Assembly: GCA_902490315.1 (NCBI GenBank)
Contig: CABUDK010000047.1
Span: 1 to 7,764 of the forward strand
Direction of reading: 5' to 3'
DNA: 7,764 bases
DNA from: an uncultured Porphyromonas sp.
GTDB taxonomy: Bacteria > Bacteroidota > Bacteroidia > Bacteroidales > Porphyromonadaceae
Part shown: one piece after another, positions 1-5,348 of the stretch
How the letters are laid out: every line of letters starts with the position of its first letter
How positions within the stretch are numbered: position 1 is the stretch's first letter
Notes under the pieces: model-generated
The model's input: the letters and a program-made list of their open reading frames with translations, nothing else
Database searches by the model: none
Told to the model about the DNA's origin: nothing
Program-made: the position numbers and the translations under genes

Positions 1-93
1 TAGCGTATCGCTATACCGCTCAGCTGGGGAGAGATCGCATCTGAGTCTAGCGGAGGCTCGCCTCAAGCGAAGCTTCCTCCTACTCATTTGGCG
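1..93 (-). other. Untranslated leader of a leftward gene beyond the left edge (inferred)
   Basis: This stretch lies just downstream of a leftward -7 promoter element (94-101), so it is probably the 5' leader of a transcript whose gene starts beyond position 1. I see no convincing coding start within it. Read leftward it contains a small hairpin, GAGGC-GA-GCCTC, and other GC-rich partial inverted repeats, so some leader structure is possible. The identity of the gene cannot be told from this window. Confidence 0.4.
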
Positions 94-101
94 CAAAGGT
101 A
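94..101 (-). promoter_or_regulatory. Leftward Bacteroidetes -7 promoter element
   Basis: The reverse complement reads TACCTTTG, an exact match to the TAnnTTTG -7 consensus used by the primary sigma factor of Bacteroidetes. It is preceded by a T-tract (CGTTTTTTTG read leftward) that closely resembles the block before the greA promoter at 2062-2069. I see no good TTTG element at the -33 position. Transcription would leave the window to the left. Confidence 0.6.
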
Positions 102-119
102 CAAAAAAACGAATAGGTG

Positions 120-320
120 GTACGATGTCACCTGAGGAACGAAGTGTTAGAAGGGGGGCGAAGTCGAATAGTCACGTGGGAAACCTCAAATCTCCACGTG
201 GGCGAGAGAAAATTCTTCGGACTTATCGTTTGATTCCTTCGAAGAGTTGTTTCTCACCTTCGTGGGAAACGCAAAAAACGTCGCAAATGTTCTGATTGCG
301 CCAAGCATTGATGGAAGACC
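120..320. other. Intergenic stretch with short repeats, no gene seen
   Basis: There is no plausible coding region here. CACGTGGG occurs at 173-180 and 195-202. The first copy also forms an inverted pair, CACGTGG (173-179) with CCACGTG (194-200). CGTGGGAAAC occurs at 175-184 and 261-270. A copy of a 34-nt repeat sits at 211-244 and is listed separately. The stretch looks like worn repeat DNA lying between a leftward promoter and the terminator of the lipoprotein gene. Confidence 0.5.
211..244 (+). repeat. Dispersed 34-nt repeat, copy 1
   Basis: This segment starts AATTCTTCGGACTTATC and matches 1826-1859 at 31 of 34 positions by hand alignment. Both copies contain CTTCGG and an opposed CGAAG, so they can form a short imperfect hairpin. 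The copies lie on opposite sides of the lipoprotein gene in the same orientation, so the gene is flanked by direct copies of this intergenic repeat. No transposase or target-site duplication was seen. Confidence 0.7.
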
Positions 321-363
321 AAACAAAAAAAGAGAGCCTGTCCGTATGAAGGGATGGCTCTCT
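321..363 (-). terminator. Rho-independent terminator of the lipoprotein gene
   Basis: Read leftward, AGAGAGCC (complement of 356-363) pairs perfectly with GGCTCTCT (complement of 331-338), with further partial pairing inside. A run of T residues follows immediately (complement of 321-330, TTTTTTGTTT). It sits about 37 bases beyond the lipoprotein stop codon, in the right orientation and with a classic stem plus U-tract layout. Confidence 0.88.
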
Positions 364-399
364 ATCAGATGACTTTAGATGTCAGCGGTGTATGCTTGT

Positions 400-1233
400 C
401 TACTTTTGAATGTCTAGTAACAGTGTGATGGACATGTCTCGCTGAGGTTCGTACAAGTCGCTAAGCTCCTTATTGGGGTCTTTAGCTAATAGTCGCGCTC
501 TTACTAGCTCAATACCTCTATCTGTAAACTTGATACGTATGGTTATACTAGGTAGACCCTCCCCTTGCACCTCCGTTGGGGGACGATCGATAATTAGTTT
601 GGGATGCCCAGACTCGAATAGAGGCATATTACTCCATGCCTCCTTATCATTAGCTCGAATCAAGTGCTCTTTAGTATAAGGTCCCTTGTAGTCGTTTTGG
701 ATAAACTCGAGTAGCGATGGAAATCCAAAGGTTACAATAGGAGTGAGATCGCTTCCTACTGGGTACTCTGACCCGAAACTTGCATTATCACTCACGATAG
801 TAATCTCTTCAAACTTCCCGTAGAGCGGCCTGTCTGGGATATAGTACTTAGAAAAGCGCTCTTCCTTAGAGGCCATTTCGGATATACTCTGATACTCAGC
901 CCTAAGGAACAGAGGCCAAACTCTATAATATCCGACATCTCCAAGCTCTTCTGATACTGTCGGATCAGTCATTGACATATATCCAGTAATGACGAGATTG
1001 TCTACATTCTGAATTTTACCATCAACAAGTCTACACTTAAACCGTTGAGGAGCTTTTTGCGTTGTCTTGTCGTAAGGATATACCGCCTCACTGTAATCCC
1101 CAACAGACAAATCGCAAGGGTGCAATATTTCGACAACAAACTGCTTGCAGTCATCTGTCGTTTTAGGCTTGACGCAACTAGTGGCTACTATAAGAGCTGC
1201 CATAGTAATCAAGCATTGTATTATCTGTTTCAT
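400..1233 (-). CDS. Hypothetical lipoprotein (exported, unknown function)
   Basis: I do not recognise the family. The reading frame extends to 1266, but the start at 1233 is preferred because it yields a clean lipoprotein signal: MKQ, a hydrophobic core (IIQCLITMAALIVATSC), then a cysteine at residue 20 as the likely lipidation site. The lipobox ATSC is slightly atypical, with Ala at -3. The mature part (about 258 residues) has no further obvious membrane segment and is rich in charged and aromatic residues, so it is probably a periplasmic or surface-exposed lipoprotein. Four hand-counted sequence lines in this gene (421-660) are about 46% G+C, against about 58% in a matching piece of phoH (3601-3840). 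It is a monocistronic unit with its own terminator, flanked by repeats, which suits an accessory gene. No SD or clear -7 element was found upstream. Function is unassigned. Confidence 0.75.
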   Translation of the reverse strand: MKQIIQCLITMAALIVATSCVKPKTTDDCKQFVVEILHPCDLSVGDYSEAVYPYDKTTQKAPQRFKCRLVDGKIQNVDNLVITGYMSMTDPTVSEELGDVGYYRVWPLFLRAEYQSISEMASKEERFSKYYIPDRPLYGKFEEITIVSDNASFGSEYPVGSDLTPIVTFGFPSLLEFIQNDYKGPYTKEHLIRANDKEAWSNMPLFESGHPKLIIDRPPTEVQGEGLPSITIRIKFTDRGIELVRARLLAKDPNKELSDLYEPQRDMSITLLLDIQK

Positions 1234-1529
1234 AGTTTTTGTTGTTTGATATGTGGGTGATGTCAAAGTTGATGTTTACAACCAAATGAAGTAGGTCCAA
1301 AGATCGTAGTACTCACCTGTTGGAGACATAAGTTGAATGTTTTGTAGTTAAACGTTTTCGCTAATGTAGTGAAATAGTTTCAATGGTGCAAACTCTGTTA
1401 ATCGTACTCACACCCCGCACATTCCAATGTCAAGTGCAACACAGTTACAAGTGTAGATAAAAACTGAAGCGCCACACACTCTGTCTAACGAGTAGGTTTT
1501 GCGAGTTGGGTAGCTCGATGAGACGAATA
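1234..1529. other. Intergenic region upstream of the lipoprotein gene, nothing definite
   Basis: The promoter of the leftward lipoprotein gene should lie here. I searched for the complement of TAnnTTTG (CAAAnnTA on the given strand) and found no exact match, so the promoter is weak, degenerate or of another sigma type. No ORF, RNA gene or strong hairpin was recognised. Confidence 0.4.
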
Positions 1530-1656
1530 ACGATTTTGTAGGGACGCACGGTCGTGCGTCCGTTCCCGTTAAAGGTTACAGTGTCAACGTCTTGACGTCA
1601 AGACTCATCTCGCTTTGACTCAACGGACGCTCGACCGAGCGTCCCTACAAAATCGT
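1530..1656. repeat. REP-like inverted pair (BIME-like element)
   Basis: Segments 1530-1564 and 1622-1656 are inverted repeats matching at 33 of 35 positions, with a 57-nt spacer. The outer 18 bp (ACGATTTTGTAGGGACGC and its complement) are perfect. Each arm also contains its own small hairpin: 1542-1550 pairs with 1553-1561, and 1625-1633 pairs with 1636-1644, each 9 bp with a 2-nt loop. The only two differences between the arms are a base pair that swaps A-T for T-A within this small stem. This resembles REP sequences arranged head to head (a BIME). In other bacteria REPs are moved by RAYT (TnpA_REP) transposases, but no such gene is in this window. Confidence 0.75.
1589..1604. repeat. Perfect 16-bp palindrome in the REP pair spacer
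   Basis: GTCTTGACGTCAAGAC is its own reverse complement. It lies close to the centre of the 1530-1656 inverted pair and would form the tip of a cruciform or transcript hairpin. It could instead be a site for a dimeric DNA-binding protein. The sequence alone does not decide between these. Confidence 0.65.
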
Positions 1657-1659
1657 CAT

Positions 1660-1680
1660 ACGTCCGTGCGTCTGTACAAA
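1660..1680 (-). repeat. Degenerate third REP-like unit
   Basis: Aligned to the reverse complement of 1535-1555, this segment matches at 18 of 21 positions, sharing CCGTGCGTC and TACAAA. It has the same orientation as the right arm of the pair and begins three bases after it. The partner half of its small hairpin is lost, which suggests an older, decayed copy. Confidence 0.55.
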
Positions 1681-1811
1681 TTGCTACTCGTGAGATTGGT
1701 GGAGTTGAGTCTTGCGGGTAAGGCTGACGCATCATAATATAAAATGAGAGGCTCATCTCAATCCCTCCTGATGAATTCTCAAATATCTCGGGGGATGTTT
1801 TTGATTTCCTC

Positions 1812-1950
1812 CCGAAGAAATGACGAATTCTTCGGACTTATCATTTGATTCTTCCGAAGTTTCATTTGATTCTTCCGAAGAATTTTTCCTTTCCTCCCGA
1901 GGAAATCGAAATTTCCTCGGGAACTATTTGGAAAATTCCTCGGAGGAAAT
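1812..1950. repeat. Palindrome and tandem repeat array (CTTCGG / GAGGAAA type)
   Basis: Several repeat structures are packed together here. CCGAAGAA (1812-1819) pairs with TTCTTCGG (1828-1835). AATTCTTCGG (1826-1835) pairs alternatively with CCGAAGAATT (1875-1884). TCATTTGATTCTTCCGAAG occurs twice in tandem (1841-1859 and 1862-1880), with a 21-nt period. TCCCGAGGAAAT (1895-1906) pairs perfectly with 1911-1922 around a CGAA loop. TTCCTC (1936-1941) pairs with GAGGAA (1943-1948). A 34-nt part (1826-1859) recurs at 211-244. The frame through it is Ser-rich only because of these repeats, so it is not called as a gene. Confidence 0.75.
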
Positions 1951-2061
1951 CAGAATCAATCGGAGCGACCGGAAATATCAGACTAACATGTCAGTGGACT
2001 GCACGATGCTGGATTGAGTTTTGCGGGAGGGGGGGTGGGGATGGATGAAACGTTTTTTTAG

Positions 2062-2069
2062 TACCTTTG
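2062..2069 (+). promoter_or_regulatory. Promoter -7 element for the greA transcript
   Basis: TACCTTTG matches the Bacteroidetes TAnnTTTG -7 consensus exactly and is preceded by a T-tract (2052-2059). A TTTTG at 2019-2023 is too far upstream (about 38 bases) to be a normal -33 element. Transcription should begin a few bases downstream, near 2075, giving a greA leader of more than 200 bases. Confidence 0.7.
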
Positions 2070-2071
2070 CA

Positions 2072-2292
2072 CCCAGTAAGGGAGGTGTGCAGACAGCGTA
2101 GCACATCTCAATATGTGACGAGGCTTCTCTGATGTGGCTCTTCTAGATGATAGAGGGTGCTGTGTGGGAGTAAGTCCTCATTTGTTTTGTATCTATGAGG
2201 CGCCTTCGCCTGCCGACAGTTGGTCTGTGTGGTGCGACTCATGGGATATGCACTAGACTGAATTAGACATCATTATCACCTAATCTATATCT
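2072..2292 (+). ncRNA. Long structured leader of greA or a separate small RNA (candidate)
   Basis: About 220 bases separate the promoter from the greA start, with no coding sequence. By hand I can pair 2072-2075 with 2242-2245, CAGAC (2090-2094) with GTCTG (2223-2227, plus four G-U pairs outward), 2096-2104 with 2157-2165, and 2106-2109 with 2153-2156. CCTCAT (2176-2181) also pairs with ATGAGG (2195-2200). A competing hairpin, AGGCG (2198-2202) with CGCCT (2207-2211), overlaps the last one. ATTAG (2262-2266) and CTAAT (2280-2284) could pair just before the start codon. This suggests a branched RNA, either a regulatory leader or an independent RNA such as a 6S-like species. No known riboswitch motif was recognised, and several helices rely on G-U pairs. 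Confidence 0.35.
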
Positions 2293-2763
2293 ATGGGATA
2301 TTACTATATGACCCAAGAGGGATACGATGCCCTCAACAATACGATCAAGCAGCTGGAGGCTGAGGAGCGTCCTAAGGTCACACAGCAGATTGCTGAGGCG
2401 CGGGACAAGGGAGATCTGTCGGAGAATGCTGAGTACGATGCCGCTAAGGAGGCGCAGGCTCATCTCGAGGACAAGATCGCTATGCTCAAGGCGCAGCTGG
2501 GTAATGCTCGTGTACTGGAGCCTTCGCAGATTAAGACCGATGAGGTGCAGATACTGAACCATGTGCGCCTACTCAATAAGAAAAAGGGCGAGGAGAAGAG
2601 CTACTACATCGTCTCTGATGCTGAGGCAAACTTTAAGGAAAACAAGATCTCGGTCAATACACCCATTGCTAAGGGGCTCCTCGGCAAGAAGGTGGGTGAC
2701 ATAGCGGAGATACAGGTGCCTGCGGGTACGCTGGTCTTTGAGATCCTAGAGATCACTCGATAG
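2293..2763 (+). CDS. greA: Transcription elongation factor GreA
   Basis: GreA enters the secondary channel of RNA polymerase and stimulates cleavage of the backtracked transcript, rescuing stalled complexes. The 156-residue length is normal for the family. Residues 1-75 or so form the N-terminal coiled coil, with the diagnostic tip GDLSENAEYDAAK at 40-52. D41 and E44 are the acidic tip residues that coordinate the catalytic metal in E. coli GreA. The C-terminal domain ends with the typical SVNTPIAKGLLGKKVGD stretch (about residues 120-136). The ATG at 2293 is preferred over a second Met at residue 6 because the extra residues align with the usual family N-terminus. There is no SD, only AT-rich sequence, as is common in Bacteroidetes. 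It is the first gene of a rightward run and is probably transcribed from the promoter at 2062 through a long leader. Confidence 0.96.
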   Translation: MGYYYMTQEGYDALNNTIKQLEAEERPKVTQQIAEARDKGDLSENAEYDAAKEAQAHLEDKIAMLKAQLGNARVLEPSQIKTDEVQILNHVRLLNKKKGEEKSYYIVSDAEANFKENKISVNTPIAKGLLGKKVGDIAEIQVPAGTLVFEILEITR

Positions 2764-2809
2764 GCGGCTACGCTGCTTGAATACTTTCCCCCAAAAAAAC
2801 GAATGCTCT

Positions 2810-3205
2810 ATGGCTACAATCTTTAGTCGCATCATAGCGGGTGAGATCCCCTCCTACCGCATTGCAGAGGATGAGGAGCACTACGCATTTCTAGATATCA
2901 ATCCCTATCAGCTGGGACATACACTGGTGGTTCCAAAGCGTGAGGTCGACTACTATTACGATCTGACGGACGAGGAGCTGGCTCGGTTGATGGCTTTCTC
3001 CAAGCGGGTGGCACGCGCTATACAGGAGGCAACGCACTGCCGCAAAGTGGCAACGCTAGTCCTGGGGCTGGAGGTGCCGCATGCACATGTGCATCTAATC
3101 CCGATCAATAGTGAGGGGGATGTGGCTCACGGACCTCTCGCTACGAAGCCTACCGACGAGGAGATGGCTCGCATCGCCTCCGAGATAGCATCCTATATTA
3201 AATAA
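2810..3205 (+). CDS. HIT-family nucleotide-binding hydrolase
   Basis: This is a cytoplasmic histidine-triad protein of the HinT/Fhit-like superfamily. Members hydrolyse nucleoside phosphoramidates or adenylated compounds, and the physiological substrate here is unknown. The active-site triad HAHVH lies at residues 91-95, preceded by GLEVP, and GHTLVVPKR at 36-44 is also characteristic. The frame opens at 2777, but the ATG at 2810 is preferred because MATIFSRIIAGEIPSYRIAE is the family's standard beginning. The resulting 131 residues fit the usual size. The gene starts 46 bases after greA, behind an A-rich tract (2793-2799) that may stand in for an SD. It shares a transcript with greA and phoH if no terminator intervenes, and I see none. 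The family call is firm, the subfamily is not. Confidence 0.93.
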   Translation: MATIFSRIIAGEIPSYRIAEDEEHYAFLDINPYQLGHTLVVPKREVDYYYDLTDEELARLMAFSKRVARAIQEATHCRKVATLVLGLEVPHAHVHLIPINSEGDVAHGPLATKPTDEEMARIASEIASYIK

Positions 3206-3209
3206 GGAG
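3204..3209 (+). promoter_or_regulatory. SD-like ribosome binding site for phoH
   Basis: AAGGAG overlaps the stop codon of the HIT gene and lies 12 bases before a GTG codon at 3222. It is the clearest SD-like motif before any gene in this window. It supports the GTG start, although the spacing is a little long. The overlap suggests translational coupling with the upstream gene. Confidence 0.45.
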
Positions 3210-3221
3210 TATCGAAGCCTA

Positions 3222-4244
3222 GTGACAGAGAGACTATATATCCTAGAGGAGATAGATCCAGCAGTACTCTATGGCCCTAACCGTGAGTACCTGCTCTTGC
3301 TGCGCAATCTCTACCCTAAGCTACGGATCGTGGCTCATGATCGGATCATCAAGATACTGGGTGACCCGACCGATATACAGCTCTTGACGGCACTCCTCGA
3401 TAAGCTGGTACAGCACATCACGCGCTACAATCTCCTGACGGAGCAGACCATACGCAAGCTGGCTACGGGCGAGGAGCTTCCCGAGGTCAAGGTGGCGCCC
3501 AACCATCTGCTCTATGGAGCGAGAGGGCGTAGTATAGGTTACCGCGGTGCTCACCAGCGTGAGATGGTGGAGGCCATAGCAGATCACGATATGCTCTTTG
3601 CGATCGGGCCTGCGGGTACGGGCAAGACCTACATAGCGATAGCACTAGCGGTCAAGGCTCTTAAGGAGAAGCAGGTACGACGTATCATACTCTCGCGTCC
3701 TGCTGTCGAGGCGGGCGAGAAATTGGGCTTCCTACCGGGCGAATTGAAGGACAAGCTCGACCCTTACCTCCAGCCTCTCTACGATGCGCTCGAGGAGATG
3801 ATCCCGACACAGCGCCTACGCACCTATATGGAGAGCGATGTGATACAGATCGCTCCGCTAGCCTACATGCGTGGTCGTACGCTCAATGACGCAGTCGTCA
3901 TACTAGACGAGGCGCAGAATACGACCCACCACCAGATGAAGATGTTTCTCACGCGCCTCGGACGCAATAGCAAGATGATTATCACGGGCGACCTCTCGCA
4001 GGTAGACCTACCGCGGGGTGTCACCTCGGGCTTGCGCATTGCTGAGCGGATCCTGAGCGATGTGGAGCAGATACCTTTTGTTTACTTTGATGCGCAGGAT
4101 ATCGTGCGTCACCCGATCGTGCAGCTGGTTGTGGATGCTTACGATCGCAATGAGCATCAAGCTCTGCAGGGCGGACGACCCGCTCAAGAGACTCTCCAAC
4201 AGCAGGATATAGACTTAGATAAGGATCAAAGTAAAGACTCATAG
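3222..4244 (+). CDS. phoH: PhoH-family P-loop ATPase
   Basis: This is a predicted cytoplasmic ATPase of the PhoH/PhoL (YbeZ-like) family, associated with RNA metabolism and ribosome maturation in other bacteria. Its exact role here is unknown. Walker A is GPAGTGKT at residues 129-136 and Walker B is VVILDEAQN at 225-233. Other family blocks are SRPAVEAGEKLGFLPG (158-173), QIAPLAYMRGRTLND (209-223) and ITGDLSQVDLPRG (254-266). Residues 1-100 form the N-terminal KH-like region usual for this group. The last 30 or so residues are polar and Gln/Asp-rich and look like a variable tail. The start is GTG, just 16 bases after the HIT stop and preceded by AAGGAG. This agrees with the expected N-terminus (MTERLYILEEIDPAVLYG). 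The total of 340 residues is normal. It is probably the last gene of the greA unit, with a hairpin following. Confidence 0.94.
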   Translation: MTERLYILEEIDPAVLYGPNREYLLLLRNLYPKLRIVAHDRIIKILGDPTDIQLLTALLDKLVQHITRYNLLTEQTIRKLATGEELPEVKVAPNHLLYGARGRSIGYRGAHQREMVEAIADHDMLFAIGPAGTGKTYIAIALAVKALKEKQVRRIILSRPAVEAGEKLGFLPGELKDKLDPYLQPLYDALEEMIPTQRLRTYMESDVIQIAPLAYMRGRTLNDAVVILDEAQNTTHHQMKMFLTRLGRNSKMIITGDLSQVDLPRGVTSGLRIAERILSDVEQIPFVYFDAQDIVRHPIVQLVVDAYDRNEHQALQGGRPAQETLQQQDIDLDKDQSKDS

Positions 4245-4252
4245 AAACTTTG

Positions 4253-4280
4253 TCCTCTCTCGGCTAGGCCGAGGAGAGGG
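4253..4280 (+). terminator. Hairpin after phoH, probable terminator
   Basis: CCTCTC (4254-4259) pairs with GAGAGG (4274-4279). The stem continues with 4260-4264 pairing to 4268-4272 around a TAG loop, with G4273 bulged. This makes about 11 bp in total. The following T-tract is short and late (CCTTTTA at 4287-4293), so termination may be partial. It sits between the phoH stop and the purC start and probably separates the two units. Confidence 0.6.
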
Positions 4281-4319
4281 CAATCGCCTTTTAGCAAATC
4301 AATTATTGATCATAATACA

Positions 4320-5264
4320 ATGAATCAAGCACTAACACACACCGACCTATCTCTCCCAGGTATCCAATCTGTCTTTCATGGCAAGGTGAGAGATGTATAC
4401 TTCCTTGAGGGCGATCTGATAGCGATGGTCGCTACGGATAGGATCTCAGCCTTTGACGTGGTACTCCCTGAGGGTATCCCCTACAAGGGGCAGGTGCTCA
4501 ACCAGATAGCTGCTGAGCAGCTTGACGCTACGGCACACCTCGTACCTAACTGGAAGATAGCAACGCCCGACCCGATGGTTACGGTGGGACATCGCTGCGA
4601 GCCTTTTAAGGTAGAGATGATCGTACGTGGCTACATAGCTGGTAGCGCATGGCGTGCTTACCAGGCTGGCGAGCGCACGATCTGCGGTATAGAGCTACCC
4701 GAGGGGCTGAAGGAGAATGAGCGTCTCCCACACCCGATCATCACCCCAACGACCAAGGCTGATGAGGGTCACGACGAAAACATTAGCCGTGAGGAGATCA
4801 TCGCCTCTGGTCTGATCTCAGAGGAGGACTACAAGGTTATCGAGCAGTACACGCGGACTCTCTTTGAGGAGGGGACACGCATCGCTCGTGAACGAGGACT
4901 GATCCTCGTGGATACGAAGTATGAGTTTGGCAAGAAGGATGGCAAGGTGATCTTGATCGACGAGATCCACACGCCAGACTCCTCTCGCTACTTCTACCTT
5001 GAGGGCTACGAGGAGCGCCAAGCTAAGGGTGAGCCCCAGCGTCAGCTCTCGAAGGAGTTCGTCCGTCAGTGGCTCATCGAGCAAGGCTTCCAGGGTAAGG
5101 CTGGACAGAAGATGCCGCCCATCACACCTGAGTATGCAGCCTCTGTGAGCGATCGCTACATAGAGCTCTACGAGCATATCACGGGCAAGACCTTCGTCAA
5201 GGAGCAGACCCAAGATGTGGCTAAGCGTATTGAGGACAATCTGCTAGCTTTCCTGAAGAAGTAA
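4320..5264 (+). CDS. purC: SAICAR synthetase (phosphoribosylaminoimidazole-succinocarboxamide synthase)
   Basis: PurC joins CAIR and aspartate using ATP to give SAICAR in de novo purine synthesis, in the cytoplasm. The 314 residues match the long PurC form of Bacteroidetes and yeast rather than the roughly 240-residue E. coli type. Recognisable blocks are HGKVRDVY (20-27), VATDRISAFDVVLP (37-50), the SAICAR signature region VEMIVRGYIAGSAWR (98-112), TPTTKADEGHDENIS (142-156), LILVDTKYEFG (194-204) and IDEIHTPDSSRYF (213-225). No key block is missing. The ATG at 4320 fits the family N-terminus, and upstream is AT-rich without an SD. No exact -7 element is visible between phoH and purC, so it may be read through from upstream or use a weak promoter. 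Hairpins lie in both flanking gaps. Confidence 0.96.
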   Translation: MNQALTHTDLSLPGIQSVFHGKVRDVYFLEGDLIAMVATDRISAFDVVLPEGIPYKGQVLNQIAAEQLDATAHLVPNWKIATPDPMVTVGHRCEPFKVEMIVRGYIAGSAWRAYQAGERTICGIELPEGLKENERLPHPIITPTTKADEGHDENISREEIIASGLISEEDYKVIEQYTRTLFEEGTRIARERGLILVDTKYEFGKKDGKVILIDEIHTPDSSRYFYLEGYEERQAKGEPQRQLSKEFVRQWLIEQGFQGKAGQKMPPITPEYAASVSDRYIELYEHITGKTFVKEQTQDVAKRIEDNLLAFLKK

Positions 5265-5285
5265 CAACAACCTGATTACATATAT

Positions 5286-5332
5286 GGACCAGCGACTAGG
5301 GGGCTGTGTACTACCTCCCTAGTCGCTGGTTC
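5286..5332 (+). terminator. Strong hairpin between purC and menG
   Basis: ACCAGCGACTAGGG (5288-5301) pairs perfectly with CCCTAGTCGCTGGT (5317-5330), 14 bp without mismatch. G-U and G-C pairs extend it outward to 5286/5332, and the loop is about 15 nt. No proper U-tract follows on either strand, so the hairpin may be a weak terminator, an mRNA-end stabiliser or a processing site. It starts about 20 bases after purC stops and ends 16 bases before menG begins. Confidence 0.6.
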
Positions 5333-5348
5333 TAATCTCTATATTACT

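Noticed and set aside
8..60. tRNA-like D-arm (GCTCAGCTGGGGAGAG) near the left edge
   Set aside because: A D-arm-like string is present, but no TTCGA-type T-loop, paired acceptor stem or proper 5-bp anticodon stem could be found around it, so it is probably chance or at most a worn relic.
1841..1880. Possible CRISPR array
   Set aside because: Only two 19-nt copies occur, in tandem with a 21-nt period and no spacers, so this is a simple tandem repeat.
1820..2017. Small rightward ORF of 65 codons rich in Ser, Glu and Phe
   Set aside because: Its amino acid repeats are the direct result of the DNA repeat array, an overlapping second frame is also open, and there is no start-site or family support.
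2263..2562. Leftward Leu-rich ORF opposite greA
   Set aside because: It is the antisense shadow of a clear greA gene, has no recognisable motif, and its leucines mirror the Glu/Lys codons of the greA coiled coil.
2792..2804. CAAAAAAACGAAT shared with 102-114, possibly a second leftward promoter
   Set aside because: Read leftward it is followed by GGGGGAAAG rather than TAnnTTTG, so it lacks the -7 box. The A-tract is more likely a leader for the HIT gene.
4818..5213. Leftward ORF opposite purC, 131 codons
   Set aside because: It lies fully inside the conserved purC gene, shows low-complexity Leu-rich sequence typical of antisense frames, and has no motif.
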